Source: Chitinophagaceae bacterium (GTDB taxonomy: Bacteria; Bacteroidota; Bacteroidia; Chitinophagales; Chitinophagaceae). From it: 41,159 nucleotides of DNA. The DNA lies in contig VFKL01000021.1 of assembly GCA_009885535.1 (NCBI GenBank), positions 1 to 41,159 of the forward strand, written 5' to 3'. The position numbers and the translations under genes are program-made. Within the stretch, counting starts at the first letter, position 1, and each line of letters begins with the position of its first letter. Below, piece by piece: positions 24,919 through 32,588 of this stretch. Under the pieces are notes generated by a model. It saw nothing but the letters and a program-made list of their open reading frames with translations. It did not search any database and was not told the DNA's origin.

Positions 24919-25063
24919 ACAAAGATGCATCGCTTTTTTATGTTGTACTAGAGCAATACTGCCCTTTTTTCGGGGTGATGTAATTACCAAAATCAAGAAA
25001 AAAACAGCGTATAATATACAGATCAACGAGGTGTTTTAACTTCGTATTTTTACGTTTTTGAAA
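24919..25063 (-). promoter_or_regulatory. upstream control region of module B
   Basis: Blocks at 24919-24932, 24950-24961, 24977-24987 and 25043-25063 match the module A blocks. Three are identical in sequence (14, 11 and 21 bases) and one has two differences in 12. Starts are 31, 27 and 66 bases apart, against 31, 27 and 67 in module A. Confidence 0.6.
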
Positions 25064-25077
25064 AGAAATAAATGGGG

Positions 25078-25110
25078 TAAAATAAAAATGCTGCACCATA
25101 AGATGCAGCA
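25078..25110 (-). terminator. intrinsic terminator of the CBS-domain synthase gene
   Basis: TGCTGCA (25089-25095) pairs with TGCAGCA (25104-25110); on the minus strand a T-rich tail follows. It lies 29 bases after the stop codon. Confidence 0.85.
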
Positions 25111-25138
25111 CTGTATTGATTCTTATTGAATTTGTTGT

Positions 25139-26494
25139 TTATTTAGATAAACTTTGAATAATGTCGTATTTGGTTACAATCTGATACAAACCACTATCAT
25201 CCTTACTCATCACCGCGCCGTTTTCTTTATTGATAAAATTGCTTAAACGCTCAACGGGCGTATCAAAACTAACTTCAGGGTATGGATTTTCTAAAACATC
25301 TTTTACCAAATGCGTTTTGATTTCACTGTTTACAAGCATCTTATTGAATAAACCACTTTCTGAAATTGCACCAACCATAATTCCGTTTTCAAAAACAGGA
25401 ATATTTTCAATGTCGAATTTCTTCATCAAATGAATGGCTTCCATAACAGTTTGGTCTGTAGTTAAGCTAATAAGCTTTTGACTTTTTCTTCCATTGATGA
25501 TGTCTTTAAATGTATTCACATCTAAAAAACCGCGTTCCATCATCCACTCATCGTTGTATACTTTACCTATATATCTACTTCCGTGATCATGAAAAATACA
25601 TACTACAACATCATCCGGTTTTAATTGATCTTTTAAATTAAATACACCTTGCAAACAACTGCCACAACTGTATCCTATAAATATCCCTTCTTCTTTAGCA
25701 ATTCTTCTCGCCATAACTGCCCCATCTTTATCGGTAACTTTTGTAAACTCATCTATATACTGCATGTCGTAATTCTGAGGAACAAAATCTTCACCAAAAC
25801 CTTCGCTGATATACGGATACACTTCATTGTTATCTAGCTCACCAGTTTCGAAATATTTTTTTAATAAAGAACCATAACTATCAATGGCCCAAACTTTAAT
25901 GTTGGGATTTTTTTCTTTTAGATATTTTCCAGCACCAACAATAGTTCCGCCGGTACCAGTTGCCACAACTAGGTGGGTTATTTTGCCTTCCGATTGTTCC
26001 CAAATTTCAGGTCCAGTTTGTTCGTAATGTGCTTGACGATTGGCTAAATTATCATATTGGTTTACATACCAAGAGTTTGGAATTTCGGTAGCCAATCTTT
26101 TCGAAACAGAATAGTAAGAACGCGGATCTTCGGGTTCAACATTGGTAGGACAAATTATCACTTCGGCACCAACTGCTTTTAAGATATCCGCTTTTTCTTT
26201 AGATTGTTTATCGGTTGTAGTGAAAATACATTTGTATCCTTTAACGCAGGCTGCTAGCGCCAATCCCATTCCTGTATTACCACTCGTACCTTCAATAATG
26301 GTACCGCCTGGTTTGATTTTTCCTTCGGCTTCAGCCACTTCAAGCATTTTTAAAGCCATTCTATCTTTAATAGAATTACCAGGATTAAAATACTCCACTT
26401 TTGCTAAAACGGTACAAGGTAAATCCTTGGTTACTTTGTTTAATTTAATTAACGGTGTATTCCCGATAGTTTCTAAAATGTTATTTAGCCACAT
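25139..26494 (-). CDS. cystathionine beta-synthase / cysteine synthase with CBS-domain pair
   Basis: PLP enzyme of 451 residues. The N-terminal two thirds is a fold-type II synthase: NTPLIKLNKV, PLP lysine K43 in PGNSIKDRMALKM, the phosphate or substrate loop EGTSGNTGMGLA and GTGGTIVGAGKYL. The last 110 residues form a pair of CBS domains, as in eukaryotic and many bacterial cystathionine beta-synthases. There is no N-terminal heme-binding extension. It joins serine (or O-acetylserine) with homocysteine or sulfide; the CBS pair favours cystathionine beta-synthase, but I cannot decide from sequence alone. The upstream -7 box TATCTTTG is at 26517-26524. Confidence 0.92.
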   Translation of the reverse strand: MWLNNILETIGNTPLIKLNKVTKDLPCTVLAKVEYFNPGNSIKDRMALKMLEVAEAEGKIKPGGTIIEGTSGNTGMGLALAACVKGYKCIFTTTDKQSKEKADILKAVGAEVIICPTNVEPEDPRSYYSVSKRLATEIPNSWYVNQYDNLANRQAHYEQTGPEIWEQSEGKITHLVVATGTGGTIVGAGKYLKEKNPNIKVWAIDSYGSLLKKYFETGELDNNEVYPYISEGFGEDFVPQNYDMQYIDEFTKVTDKDGAVMARRIAKEEGIFIGYSCGSCLQGVFNLKDQLKPDDVVVCIFHDHGSRYIGKVYNDEWMMERGFLDVNTFKDIINGRKSQKLISLTTDQTVMEAIHLMKKFDIENIPVFENGIMVGAISESGLFNKMLVNSEIKTHLVKDVLENPYPEVSFDTPVERLSNFINKENGAVMSKDDSGLYQIVTKYDIIQSLSK

Positions 26495-26516
26495 AATTTT
26501 TTATTTCAAAGATAAT

Positions 26517-26524
26517 ATTTCTAA
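26517..26524 (-). promoter_or_regulatory. -7 box TATCTTTG for the CBS-domain synthase gene
   Basis: Exact TAnnTTTG on the minus strand, 22 bases before the ATG at 26494. Confidence 0.5.
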
Positions 26525-26616
26525 TAACTGGCGAATTGATTATTGATGAATTCAAAACAATAGATAATAATGATAGATAAAGATTAATAAACCTTCAGCT
26601 TTGGTAGAAAAAACTT

Positions 26617-26624
26617 TAAATTTG
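26617..26624 (+). promoter_or_regulatory. -7 box TAAATTTG for amt
   Basis: Exact TAnnTTTG 49 bases before the amt ATG. A TTTG at 26600-26603 is somewhat close (13 bases) for a -33 element. Confidence 0.4.
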
Positions 26625-26673
26625 TTTTAGTTTTTAAAAATCTATTGATTAATCTTTAAAAATATTAGCAATT

Positions 26674-27984
26674 ATGTCAAAATCAGCTGCTTATGTAACA
26701 TTTGCCATTTTAATCTTGATTGCTTTTGCATCATTATTGATTCCCTCATTACCTGGTCCGATTCATGCCGAATCAATAGATGCTGCGGATACCGCGTGGA
26801 TGCTAACGGCTACGGCATTGGTGTTAATAATGACACCCGGACTTGCATTTTTTTATGGTGGGATGGTAAATAAGAAAAACGTATTGAGTACGATGTTGCA
26901 AAGTTTTATTTGTATGGCATTGATATCAATAATATGGGTAGTGATAGGATTTAGTTTGTCATTTGGCGATTCGTTTCATGGCATCATTGGAAATCCAATG
27001 AGCTTTTTTATGATGAAAAATGTAATAGATGGTCAGCCTTGGAAATTAGCACCCACCATTCCATTGATATTATTTGCGTTTTATCAATTGAAATTTGCCA
27101 TTATAACACCGGCATTAATTACCGGAGCATTTGCAGAGCGGATAAAATTTAAGTCTTATTTACTCTTCATCGTTTTGTTTTGTTTGTTTATTTATTGTCC
27201 ATTAGCACATGCTACTTGGCATCCCGAAGGAATATTGGCAAAAGCGGGCATCATAGATTTTGCGGGTGGTGTGGTAGTACACATGAGTGCGGGATGGGCA
27301 GCATTAGCGAGTGCGATATATTTAAAAAGTAGAACAGAATCGGTGCATAATCCAGCGAGAATAACATACGTGATTTTGGGAACCGGGTTGCTTTGGTTTG
27401 GTTGGATTGGATTTAATGCGGGATCGGCATTTCATGCAGATACGATTGCGGCGATTGCAATTGGAACAACATCTACTGCCTCTGCGGCTGCAGCATTTAC
27501 TTGGATGATATTTGAAGCGGTTAGGGGAAGAAGGCCGGGTGCAATGGGCGCCTGTATTGGAGCAGTAGTTGGTTTGGTAGCCATTACTCCAGCAGCTGGT
27601 TTTGTAACAATACCACAATCATTTGTAATTGGATTTGTAACCGCCATAGTAAGTAGTTTAATGGTAGAATGGCGATCTAAAACCAACATTGATGATACGC
27701 TTGATGTGTTTCCATGTCATGGTGTTGGCGGTATGATGGGCATGTTATTAACCGGGGTATTTGCCAATACCAAAATCAATGCTGCTGTGCCTGGAAATGG
27801 ATTGTTTTATGGTGAAACAAAATTATTTATGGTGCAGCTTTTGGCGATGATTGGTGTTTCTGTGTTTGCATTTTTAGGGACTTTTGTTTTATTAAAAATA
27901 ACAGATTTGATTATGCCATTAAGGGTAAGTGAAATAGAAGAACAAGAAGGATTGGATTGGAGCCAGCATGAGGAGAGGCTGTAG
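26674..27984 (+). CDS. amt: ammonium transporter
   Basis: Inner-membrane Amt/Rh channel of 436 residues with about 11-12 hydrophobic spans. Signature stretches are GLAFFYGGMVNKKNVLSTM, DFAGGVVVHMSAGWAALAS and FPCHGVGGMMGMLLTGVF. The two pore histidines of the family appear as H203 (VVVH) and H349 (CHGVGG). An N-terminal hydrophobic span may be a signal sequence, as in other Amt proteins. No glnK/glnB partner gene follows; instead the next 640 bases are repeats. Nitrogen control is therefore not visible in the sequence. Confidence 0.96.
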   Translation: MSKSAAYVTFAILILIAFASLLIPSLPGPIHAESIDAADTAWMLTATALVLIMTPGLAFFYGGMVNKKNVLSTMLQSFICMALISIIWVVIGFSLSFGDSFHGIIGNPMSFFMMKNVIDGQPWKLAPTIPLILFAFYQLKFAIITPALITGAFAERIKFKSYLLFIVLFCLFIYCPLAHATWHPEGILAKAGIIDFAGGVVVHMSAGWAALASAIYLKSRTESVHNPARITYVILGTGLLWFGWIGFNAGSAFHADTIAAIAIGTTSTASAAAAFTWMIFEAVRGRRPGAMGACIGAVVGLVAITPAAGFVTIPQSFVIGFVTAIVSSLMVEWRSKTNIDDTLDVFPCHGVGGMMGMLLTGVFANTKINAAVPGNGLFYGETKLFMVQLLAMIGVSVFAFLGTFVLLKITDLIMPLRVSEIEEQEGLDWSQHEERL

Positions 27985-27985
27985 G

Positions 27986-28087
27986 GGTTTAAAAAGCCAG
28001 AGTGAAAATGAGCGTGAAAGCGAATACTGAGTTTTGGCTTTTTTCTTCATTCTCATTCTGTTTCTCGCTCTAAACAAAAACTTCGTG
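27986..28087 (+). repeat. 102-bp perfect direct repeat, copy 1
   Basis: Identical over 102 bases to 28195-28296. It begins in GGTTTAAAAAGCCAGAG and contains AAAAAGCCA ... TGGCTTTTTT, a terminator-like pair. It starts just after the amt stop and may serve as its terminator. Confidence 0.9.
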
Positions 28088-28194
28088 GTAAGAAAGAGGT
28101 TCAATAGGTTCAATGCGTTCAATAGGTTCAATAGGTTGGAAGCATTTTCCGAATGAGCCATTTCGTGAAACAAAAAAGTTTAAATCGCTGCGCT

Positions 28195-28296
28195 GGTTTA
28201 AAAAGCCAGAGTGAAAATGAGCGTGAAAGCGAATACTGAGTTTTGGCTTTTTTCTTCATTCTCATTCTGTTTCTCGCTCTAAACAAAAACTTCGTG
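28195..28296 (+). repeat. 102-bp perfect direct repeat, copy 2
   Basis: Second identical copy, 209 bases after the first. The perfect match in non-coding DNA implies a recent duplication or gene conversion. Confidence 0.9.
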
Positions 28297-28536
28297 CCTT
28301 TGCGTCTTCGTGCCTTAGTGTTAAAATAATTCTCGTAGAGAATTCGTTCAAGAACCCTTTGTGTTTTAATTTAATTGGTGTTGAATGCTTCAAAAAGGAA
28401 TGAAATCAAATCCAGAATCTAGCATCAAAAATCCAGCATTCCAAAATTTTTCAGAATGCGTACAAAATAATTATGCATTTTCTTTACTGATTATCAATGC
28501 GTTATAAATGTGTCGTAAAAAATAATGACATTTTTC

Positions 28537-28569
28537 TTTGGTTAATAGAACACATCACCATTATCTTCG
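28537..28569 (+). promoter_or_regulatory. promoter of the rplM operon
   Basis: TTTG (28537-28540) and TATCTTCG (28562-28569, one base off TAnnTTTG) are 21 bases apart. They leave a leader of about 50 bases before rplM. Confidence 0.5.
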
Positions 28570-28585
28570 CAATCCAAAATTTTAT

Positions 28586-28627
28586 AGTCTCGGGGATAGC
28601 TGAGGCATCACTTAAAAAAAAGTAACA
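28586..28627 (+). promoter_or_regulatory. candidate L13 autoregulatory leader
   Basis: The short leader contains a compact GC-rich hairpin, about TCTCGGGGATAGCTGAGGC, unlike the AT-rich flanks, directly before rplM. Ribosomal-protein leaders that bind L13 have been proposed in Bacteroidia; whether this is one is inference. Confidence 0.35.
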
Positions 28628-29083
28628 ATGAGTAAATTACATTTCACCACTAAACATGCGAACGAGGCTACCGTGCAGCGTAATTGGTACGTTGTAGATG
28701 GTACTAATCAAACCGTTGGACGTATGTGCGCAAAAATTGCGTCTGTTCTACGTGGTAAGAACAAAGCTTATTACACTCCACACGTAGATTGCGGAGATTT
28801 TGTAATTGTAACCAATTGCGAAAAGGTAGTTTTTACCGGTAATAAAATGGCAGATAAAGAATATTTAACCTACAGTGGATACCCAGGGGGTCAAAAAGGT
28901 GAAGCTGCTAAAGATTTATTAAAGCGTCGTCCGGAAGTAGTTATCGAAAGAGCTATCAAAGGAATGTTGCCAAAAAATAGATTAGGCCGTAAAATGTATA
29001 AAAAATTATTTGTTTATGCAGGTGGTGAACATCCACATACTTCACAAAAGCCAGCAGAATTAATCTTCACAAAAATTAAATAA
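28628..29083 (+). CDS. rplM: 50S ribosomal protein L13
   Basis: 151 residues with RNWYVVDGTNQTVGRMCAKI, GDFVIVTNCEKV and the MLPKNRLGRKMYKKLFVYAG signature. It is an early-assembling 23S rRNA-binding protein. First gene of rplM-rpsI-rpsB-tsf-pyrH; the rpsI start is 38 bases downstream, the classical L13-S9 pair. There is no Shine-Dalgarno before the ATG, only AAAAAAAAGTAACA. Confidence 0.98.
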   Translation: MSKLHFTTKHANEATVQRNWYVVDGTNQTVGRMCAKIASVLRGKNKAYYTPHVDCGDFVIVTNCEKVVFTGNKMADKEYLTYSGYPGGQKGEAAKDLLKRRPEVVIERAIKGMLPKNRLGRKMYKKLFVYAGGEHPHTSQKPAELIFTKIK

Positions 29084-29121
29084 TCCATTCAGTATTCGTT
29101 ACTGATTAAATAAGTATAATA

Positions 29122-29511
29122 ATGGAAAAACAAAAAAATGCAGTAGGCCGTAGAAAAGAAGCGGTTACTCGTGTGTTTCTCTCAAAAGGAGAAGGAAAAA
29201 TCACCGTTAATGGAAAAGATTACAAAGATTATTTTCCTTTGGTGTATTTGCAAAATCAAGTAGAAGCTCCTTTGAAAATTGTTGAGCTTACTGATAAGTT
29301 TGATATTTTGGTAAATGCAACTGGTGGCGGTGTTAAAGGTCAAGCAGAAGCAGCAAAATTAGGCATATCAAGGGCATTATTAGAAGTAAACCCTGAATTA
29401 CGCCCGGTGTTAAAAGCAGCAGGTTTATTAAAGCGTGATCCAAGATCGGTTGAGCGTAAAAAACCAGGTCGTAAAAAAGCAAGAAGAAGCTTCCAGTTCA
29501 GCAAGCGTTAA
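29122..29511 (+). CDS. rpsI: 30S ribosomal protein S9
   Basis: 129 residues with AVGRRKEAVTRVFL at the start, VNATGGGVKGQAEAAKLGIS, and the basic C-terminal tail ending FQFSKR whose last Arg reaches the P-site tRNA in the known ribosome structure. Pairs with rplM as in nearly all bacteria. Confidence 0.98.
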   Translation: MEKQKNAVGRRKEAVTRVFLSKGEGKITVNGKDYKDYFPLVYLQNQVEAPLKIVELTDKFDILVNATGGGVKGQAEAAKLGISRALLEVNPELRPVLKAAGLLKRDPRSVERKKPGRKKARRSFQFSKR

Positions 29512-29527
29512 TATTATTTCGTTTCGT

Positions 29528-29573
29528 GTTTGGTGTTTGGTGTTGTTATTACATTAAACGCCAAACACCAAAC
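29528..29573 (+). repeat. inverted repeat between rpsI and rpsB
   Basis: GTTTGGTGTTTGG (29528-29540) and CCAAACACCAAAC (29561-29573) form a perfect 13-bp stem with a 20-base loop. Both arms are simple-sequence. It has no T run and lies inside the operon, so it may be an RNA processing or attenuation site, or merely low complexity. Confidence 0.5.
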
Positions 29574-29598
29574 TCCAAACAACTTTAAAAAAATATAA

Positions 29599-30501
29599 AT
29601 GGAAAATACATCATTACAACAGCAACTTCTTGAAGCAGGTGTTCATTTTGGTCATTTGAAGAAAAAATGGAATCCAAAGATGTTGCCTTACATTTTTGCT
29701 GAGAAGAAAGGTATTCATATCATCGACCTTAACAAAACTGTTGAAGGTATGCAGGAAGCTGCAGCAGCGTTGAAAGCAATTGCTCGTAGCGGAAAAAAAA
29801 TCATGTTTGTTGCTACAAAAAAGCAAGCTAAAGAAATCGTTTCTGAGTGTGCTCAACGTGTAAACATGCCATACGTAACAGAAAGATGGTTAGGTGGAAT
29901 GTTGACCAACTTTAATACGGTTCGTAAAAGTGTTAAGAAAATGCAGAGCATCGAAAAGTTATTAGGCGATGGTAGTGCAGAAAATCTTACTAAAAAAGAA
30001 AGATTAACATTAACTAGAGATAAAGAAAAAATGGAAAAAGTGTTGGGCGGTATTGCACAAATTAGCCGTGTACCAGCTGCTTTATTCATGGTTGATATAG
30101 GTCATGAGCATATTGCACTTGCTGAAGCAAAGCGTTTGAACATTGGAACATTTGGCATGGTGGATACAAATTGCGACCCTAACAAAATTGATTTTGCTAT
30201 TCCTGCAAATGATGATGCAACAAAATCTATTTCTATTGTAGTTAATTATATTACTACAGCCATTGCTGAAGGATTACAAGAGCGTCAAATGGATAAAGAT
30301 AACGATGATGATCAATCTGATGTAGAAGAAAGTGCAGAAGCAAAAGCATCGCGTTTTGAGCAGAAAGTGGATGGTGGTGATGATAGAAACAAGCGTGGTG
30401 GTGGTGGAAGAGGACCAGGCGCAGGATCTGGAGCACCAGCTAAAAGACGCACAATTGGCGGACCAGGTGGTGGCGGAAACAGAAGACCAGCTGGTAAATA
30501 A
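29599..30501 (+). CDS. rpsB: 30S ribosomal protein S2
   Basis: 300 residues. The core has LLEAGVHFGHLKKKWNPKM, YVTERWLGGMLTNFNTVRKS and ALFMVDIGHEHIALAEAKRL. Residues from about 235 onward form an extra tail: an acidic stretch (DKDNDDDQSDVEESAEA), then Gly/Arg/Pro-rich sequence such as GGGGRGPGAGSGAPAKRR. The tail is longer than in E. coli S2, looks disordered, and is seen in other Bacteroidota. Followed by tsf as in most bacteria. Confidence 0.98.
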   Translation: MENTSLQQQLLEAGVHFGHLKKKWNPKMLPYIFAEKKGIHIIDLNKTVEGMQEAAAALKAIARSGKKIMFVATKKQAKEIVSECAQRVNMPYVTERWLGGMLTNFNTVRKSVKKMQSIEKLLGDGSAENLTKKERLTLTRDKEKMEKVLGGIAQISRVPAALFMVDIGHEHIALAEAKRLNIGTFGMVDTNCDPNKIDFAIPANDDATKSISIVVNYITTAIAEGLQERQMDKDNDDDQSDVEESAEAKASRFEQKVDGGDDRNKRGGGGRGPGAGSGAPAKRRTIGGPGGGGNRRPAGK

Positions 30502-30558
30502 AAATAAATTGAATTATTAAACATATTTAAAACATTTATCTTCAGAAATGAAGAATTA

Positions 30559-30566
30559 AAGGAGGT
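30559..30566 (+). promoter_or_regulatory. full Shine-Dalgarno before tsf
   Basis: AAGGAGGT, complementary to the anti-SD, sits five bases before the tsf ATG. I see nothing comparable before the other genes examined in this window. Confidence 0.85.
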
Positions 30567-30570
30567 AACT

Positions 30571-31392
30571 ATGAGTACAATTACAGCAGCAGACATAAAC
30601 AAATTACGTCAGGCAACCGGAGCAGGAATGATGGATTGCCGTAAAGCATTAACAGAAAGTAACGGCGAATTTGAAGCCGCAATTGATTGGTTACGTAAGC
30701 AAGGCCAAAAAGTAGCCGCAAAACGTAGTGATCGTGAAGCTAAAGAAGGTGTTATTCTAGCATATCCAACGCCAGGCAATAAAGCAGGTATTGTATTATG
30801 CATTAGTTGCGAAACAGACTTTGTAAGTAAAAACGCTGATTTCATTGCTTTTGCTCAAAGTATTGCAGAAGCTGCAATTGCACATGATGTAAAATCCGCA
30901 GAAGAATTAAATAATGTGGAAATTAATGGTGCAAAAGTATCTGACATGATTAATGATAAGTTAGCTTCTATTGGAGAAAAAATTGAAGTCTCTAAATTCG
31001 AAAGAATCGAAGCGCCTTATGTTGCTACATATATTCATGGTTCAAACCGTATGGGTGTATTGGTTGGATTAACTTTAGAAGCTGCTGAAGCTGGTAAAGA
31101 TGTAGCTATGCAAATTGCTGCAATGAATCCTTTAGCTGTTGATGAAAGTTCAATTTCTCCAGAAGTAATCGCTAGAGAAAAAGATATTGCTATTGAATTG
31201 GTAAAAGCAGAAGGAAAGCCAGCAGAAATGGCTGAAAAAATAGCAATGGGAAAATTAAATAAGTTTTTTAAAGACAATACCTTAATGGCTCAAGCCTTTG
31301 TAAAAGATGGCAATAAATCTGTTTCAGAATATTTAAAAGGCATTGATGCCAATTTAAATGTTATTGAATTTAAGAGAGTTGCATTAGGATAA
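30571..31392 (+). CDS. tsf: elongation factor Ts
   Basis: 273 residues; nucleotide-exchange factor for EF-Tu. It contains the EF-Ts signatures TGAGMMDCRKAL (16-27) and CETDFVSKN with the TDFV motif (82-85) that inserts at the EF-Tu Mg site. Translation is likely driven by the perfect Shine-Dalgarno, unusual in this phylum. A strong terminator follows 10 bases after the stop and separates it from pyrH. Confidence 0.98.
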   Translation: MSTITAADINKLRQATGAGMMDCRKALTESNGEFEAAIDWLRKQGQKVAAKRSDREAKEGVILAYPTPGNKAGIVLCISCETDFVSKNADFIAFAQSIAEAAIAHDVKSAEELNNVEINGAKVSDMINDKLASIGEKIEVSKFERIEAPYVATYIHGSNRMGVLVGLTLEAAEAGKDVAMQIAAMNPLAVDESSISPEVIAREKDIAIELVKAEGKPAEMAEKIAMGKLNKFFKDNTLMAQAFVKDGNKSVSEYLKGIDANLNVIEFKRVALG

Positions 31393-31400
31393 TTTATTAA

Positions 31401-31430
31401 AGCCCGGTTTTTAAAAGCCGGGTTTTTTTT
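31401..31430 (+). terminator. intrinsic terminator after tsf
   Basis: CCCGGTTTT...AAAAGCCGGG stem (one G-U pair) followed by eight T. It ends or attenuates the ribosomal operon before pyrH. Confidence 0.88.
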
Positions 31431-31477
31431 GGATATTATAAAATCAAATACCATCATCATTTAAACATTACTCAACC

Positions 31478-32191
31478 ATGTTACCAAAGTTTAAAAGAAT
31501 CTTATTAAAATTATCCGGTGAATCATTAATGGGAGATAAAAGTTTTGGTTTAGATTCAGACGTTATTGCACAGTACGCAAAAGACATTAAACAAATTACT
31601 GAGTTAGGCGTTCAGGTTGCCTTGGTAATAGGAGGTGGTAATATTTACCGCGGAATGAATGAAGCGGAAACGGGAATTGAAAGGGCTCAAGGTGATTATA
31701 TGGGGATGCTCGCTACCGTTATAAACGGTATGGCTGTACAAAGTGGATTAGAGAAAGCTGGTGTGTATACGCGTTTACAAAGCGCCATAAAAATGGAACA
31801 AATTGCAGAACCTTATATCCGTAGAAGAGCGATTCGTCATCTAGAAAAAGGACGTGTGGTAATTTTTGGTGCAGGTACAGGTAATCCGTATTTTACAACA
31901 GATACAGCAGGCTCATTAAGAGCTATTGAAATAAAAGCAGATGTTATTTTAAAAGGAACGCGCGTAAACGGCATTTATACCGCAGATCCCGAAAAATATC
32001 CAGATGCAACTAAGTATGATAAAATTACTTTTTCAGAATGTATAAGTCAACAACTCAAAGTGATGGATATGACTGCGTTTACATTATGTATGGAAAATAA
32101 TTTACCCATCATTGTTTTTGATATGAATCAACCAGGAAATCTTTTGAATGTGGTAACGGGTGAGAAAGTGGGTACGTTGGTGAGTAATTAA
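31478..32191 (+). CDS. pyrH: UMP kinase
   Basis: 237 residues; hexameric amino-acid-kinase-fold enzyme phosphorylating UMP to UDP. Motifs: [11 protein letters not shown] at 9-19, [27 protein letters not shown] and [10 protein letters not shown]. Its usual place is after tsf and before frr; here frr is missing and a repeat region follows. A terminator precedes it, so it may have its own promoter. Confidence 0.97.
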   Translation: MLPKFKRILLKLSGESLMGDKSFGLDSDVIAQYAKDIKQITELGVQVALVIGGGNIYRGMNEAETGIERAQGDYMGMLATVINGMAVQSGLEKAGVYTRLQSAIKMEQIAEPYIRRRAIRHLEKGRVVIFGAGTGNPYFTTDTAGSLRAIEIKADVILKGTRVNGIYTADPEKYPDATKYDKITFSECISQQLKVMDMTAFTLCMENNLPIIVFDMNQPGNLLNVVTGEKVGTLVSN

Positions 32192-32448
32192 TGCCCCCAT
32201 CCCCAGCCCTTCCCCCGAAAGGTGAAGGGAGCGGAACATCGTAATAATTTAGAAGTTCAATTGTATTAAAGAAGCCAAAAACGCTGAACGCTTCCAACCT
32301 TTTGAACGCATTGAACCTCTGAAACCATTCTCTACGAGAATTATTTTAAACACGAAGGCACGACACAAAGGCACTAAGTTTTTTTATGAAACAAAGAAGC
32401 TAATAATTGGAAAATGATTCCAACCTTTTGAACCCATTGAACCCATTG

Positions 32449-32556
32449 AACCTCCCAAACCTCATAAACCTCTCAAACCTCTCAAACCTCTCAAACCTCA
32501 CAAACCTCACAAACCTCCAAAACCTCACAAACCTCACAAACCTCCAAAACCTCATA
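32449..32556 (+). repeat. twelve 9-bp units (AACCTCnnA)
   Basis: Twelve units in exact 9-base register, e.g. AACCTCACA, AACCTCTCA, AACCTCCAA. It ends 20 bases before the -7 box of the following gene. A shorter array of the same unit is at 40114-40158. Confidence 0.92.
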
Positions 32557-32576
32557 AACTTCTCTCTACTTTAATC

Positions 32577-32584
32577 TATATTTG
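32577..32584 (+). promoter_or_regulatory. -7 box TATATTTG four bases before the OB-fold gene
   Basis: Exact TAnnTTTG; the ATG at 32589 follows after four bases, predicting a leaderless or near-leaderless mRNA. The -33 region lies in the 9-bp array or just after it. Confidence 0.6.
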
Positions 32585-32588
32585 AACT

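Larger units (their letters stand above)
23716..25138. other. 1.42-kb region with no large gene, holding twin small modules
   Basis: After the terminator of the preceding gene and a stretch of dispersed repeat (about 23786-23912), the region contains two tandem homologous modules, A (about 23917-24377) and B (about 24406-25063), then the terminator of the CBS-domain synthase gene. Both have upstream boxes, a hairpin, a shared short segment and an end terminator. Details are given in the separate entries and findings. Confidence 0.8.
27985..28627. other. 643-bp repeat-rich gap between amt and rplM
   Basis: It contains two identical 102-bp direct repeats, inverted members of the TTGAAC and CACGAAGGCAC families, a copy of a 21-bp element inverted relative to 32327-32347, and at its right end the rplM promoter and leader. 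No gene is supported. Confidence 0.8.
32192..32588. other. 397-bp repeat-filled gap between pyrH and the OB-fold gene
   Basis: In order: a G/C-rich stretch (CCCCCATCCCCAGCCC type), TTCCAACCTTTTGAACGC, the 21-bp element at 32327-32347, ACGAAGGCACGACACAAAGG, a second TTCCAACCTTTTG chain, the 9-bp array and a promoter box. No gene is supported. Confidence 0.75.

Noticed and set aside
27322-27689. Minus-strand open frames across amt
   Set aside because: Antisense shadows of a well-supported transporter gene.
32449-32556. 9-bp array as a coding repeat (three residues per unit)
   Set aside because: No start codon, no continuation into a gene and a promoter box directly behind it; it is intergenic.
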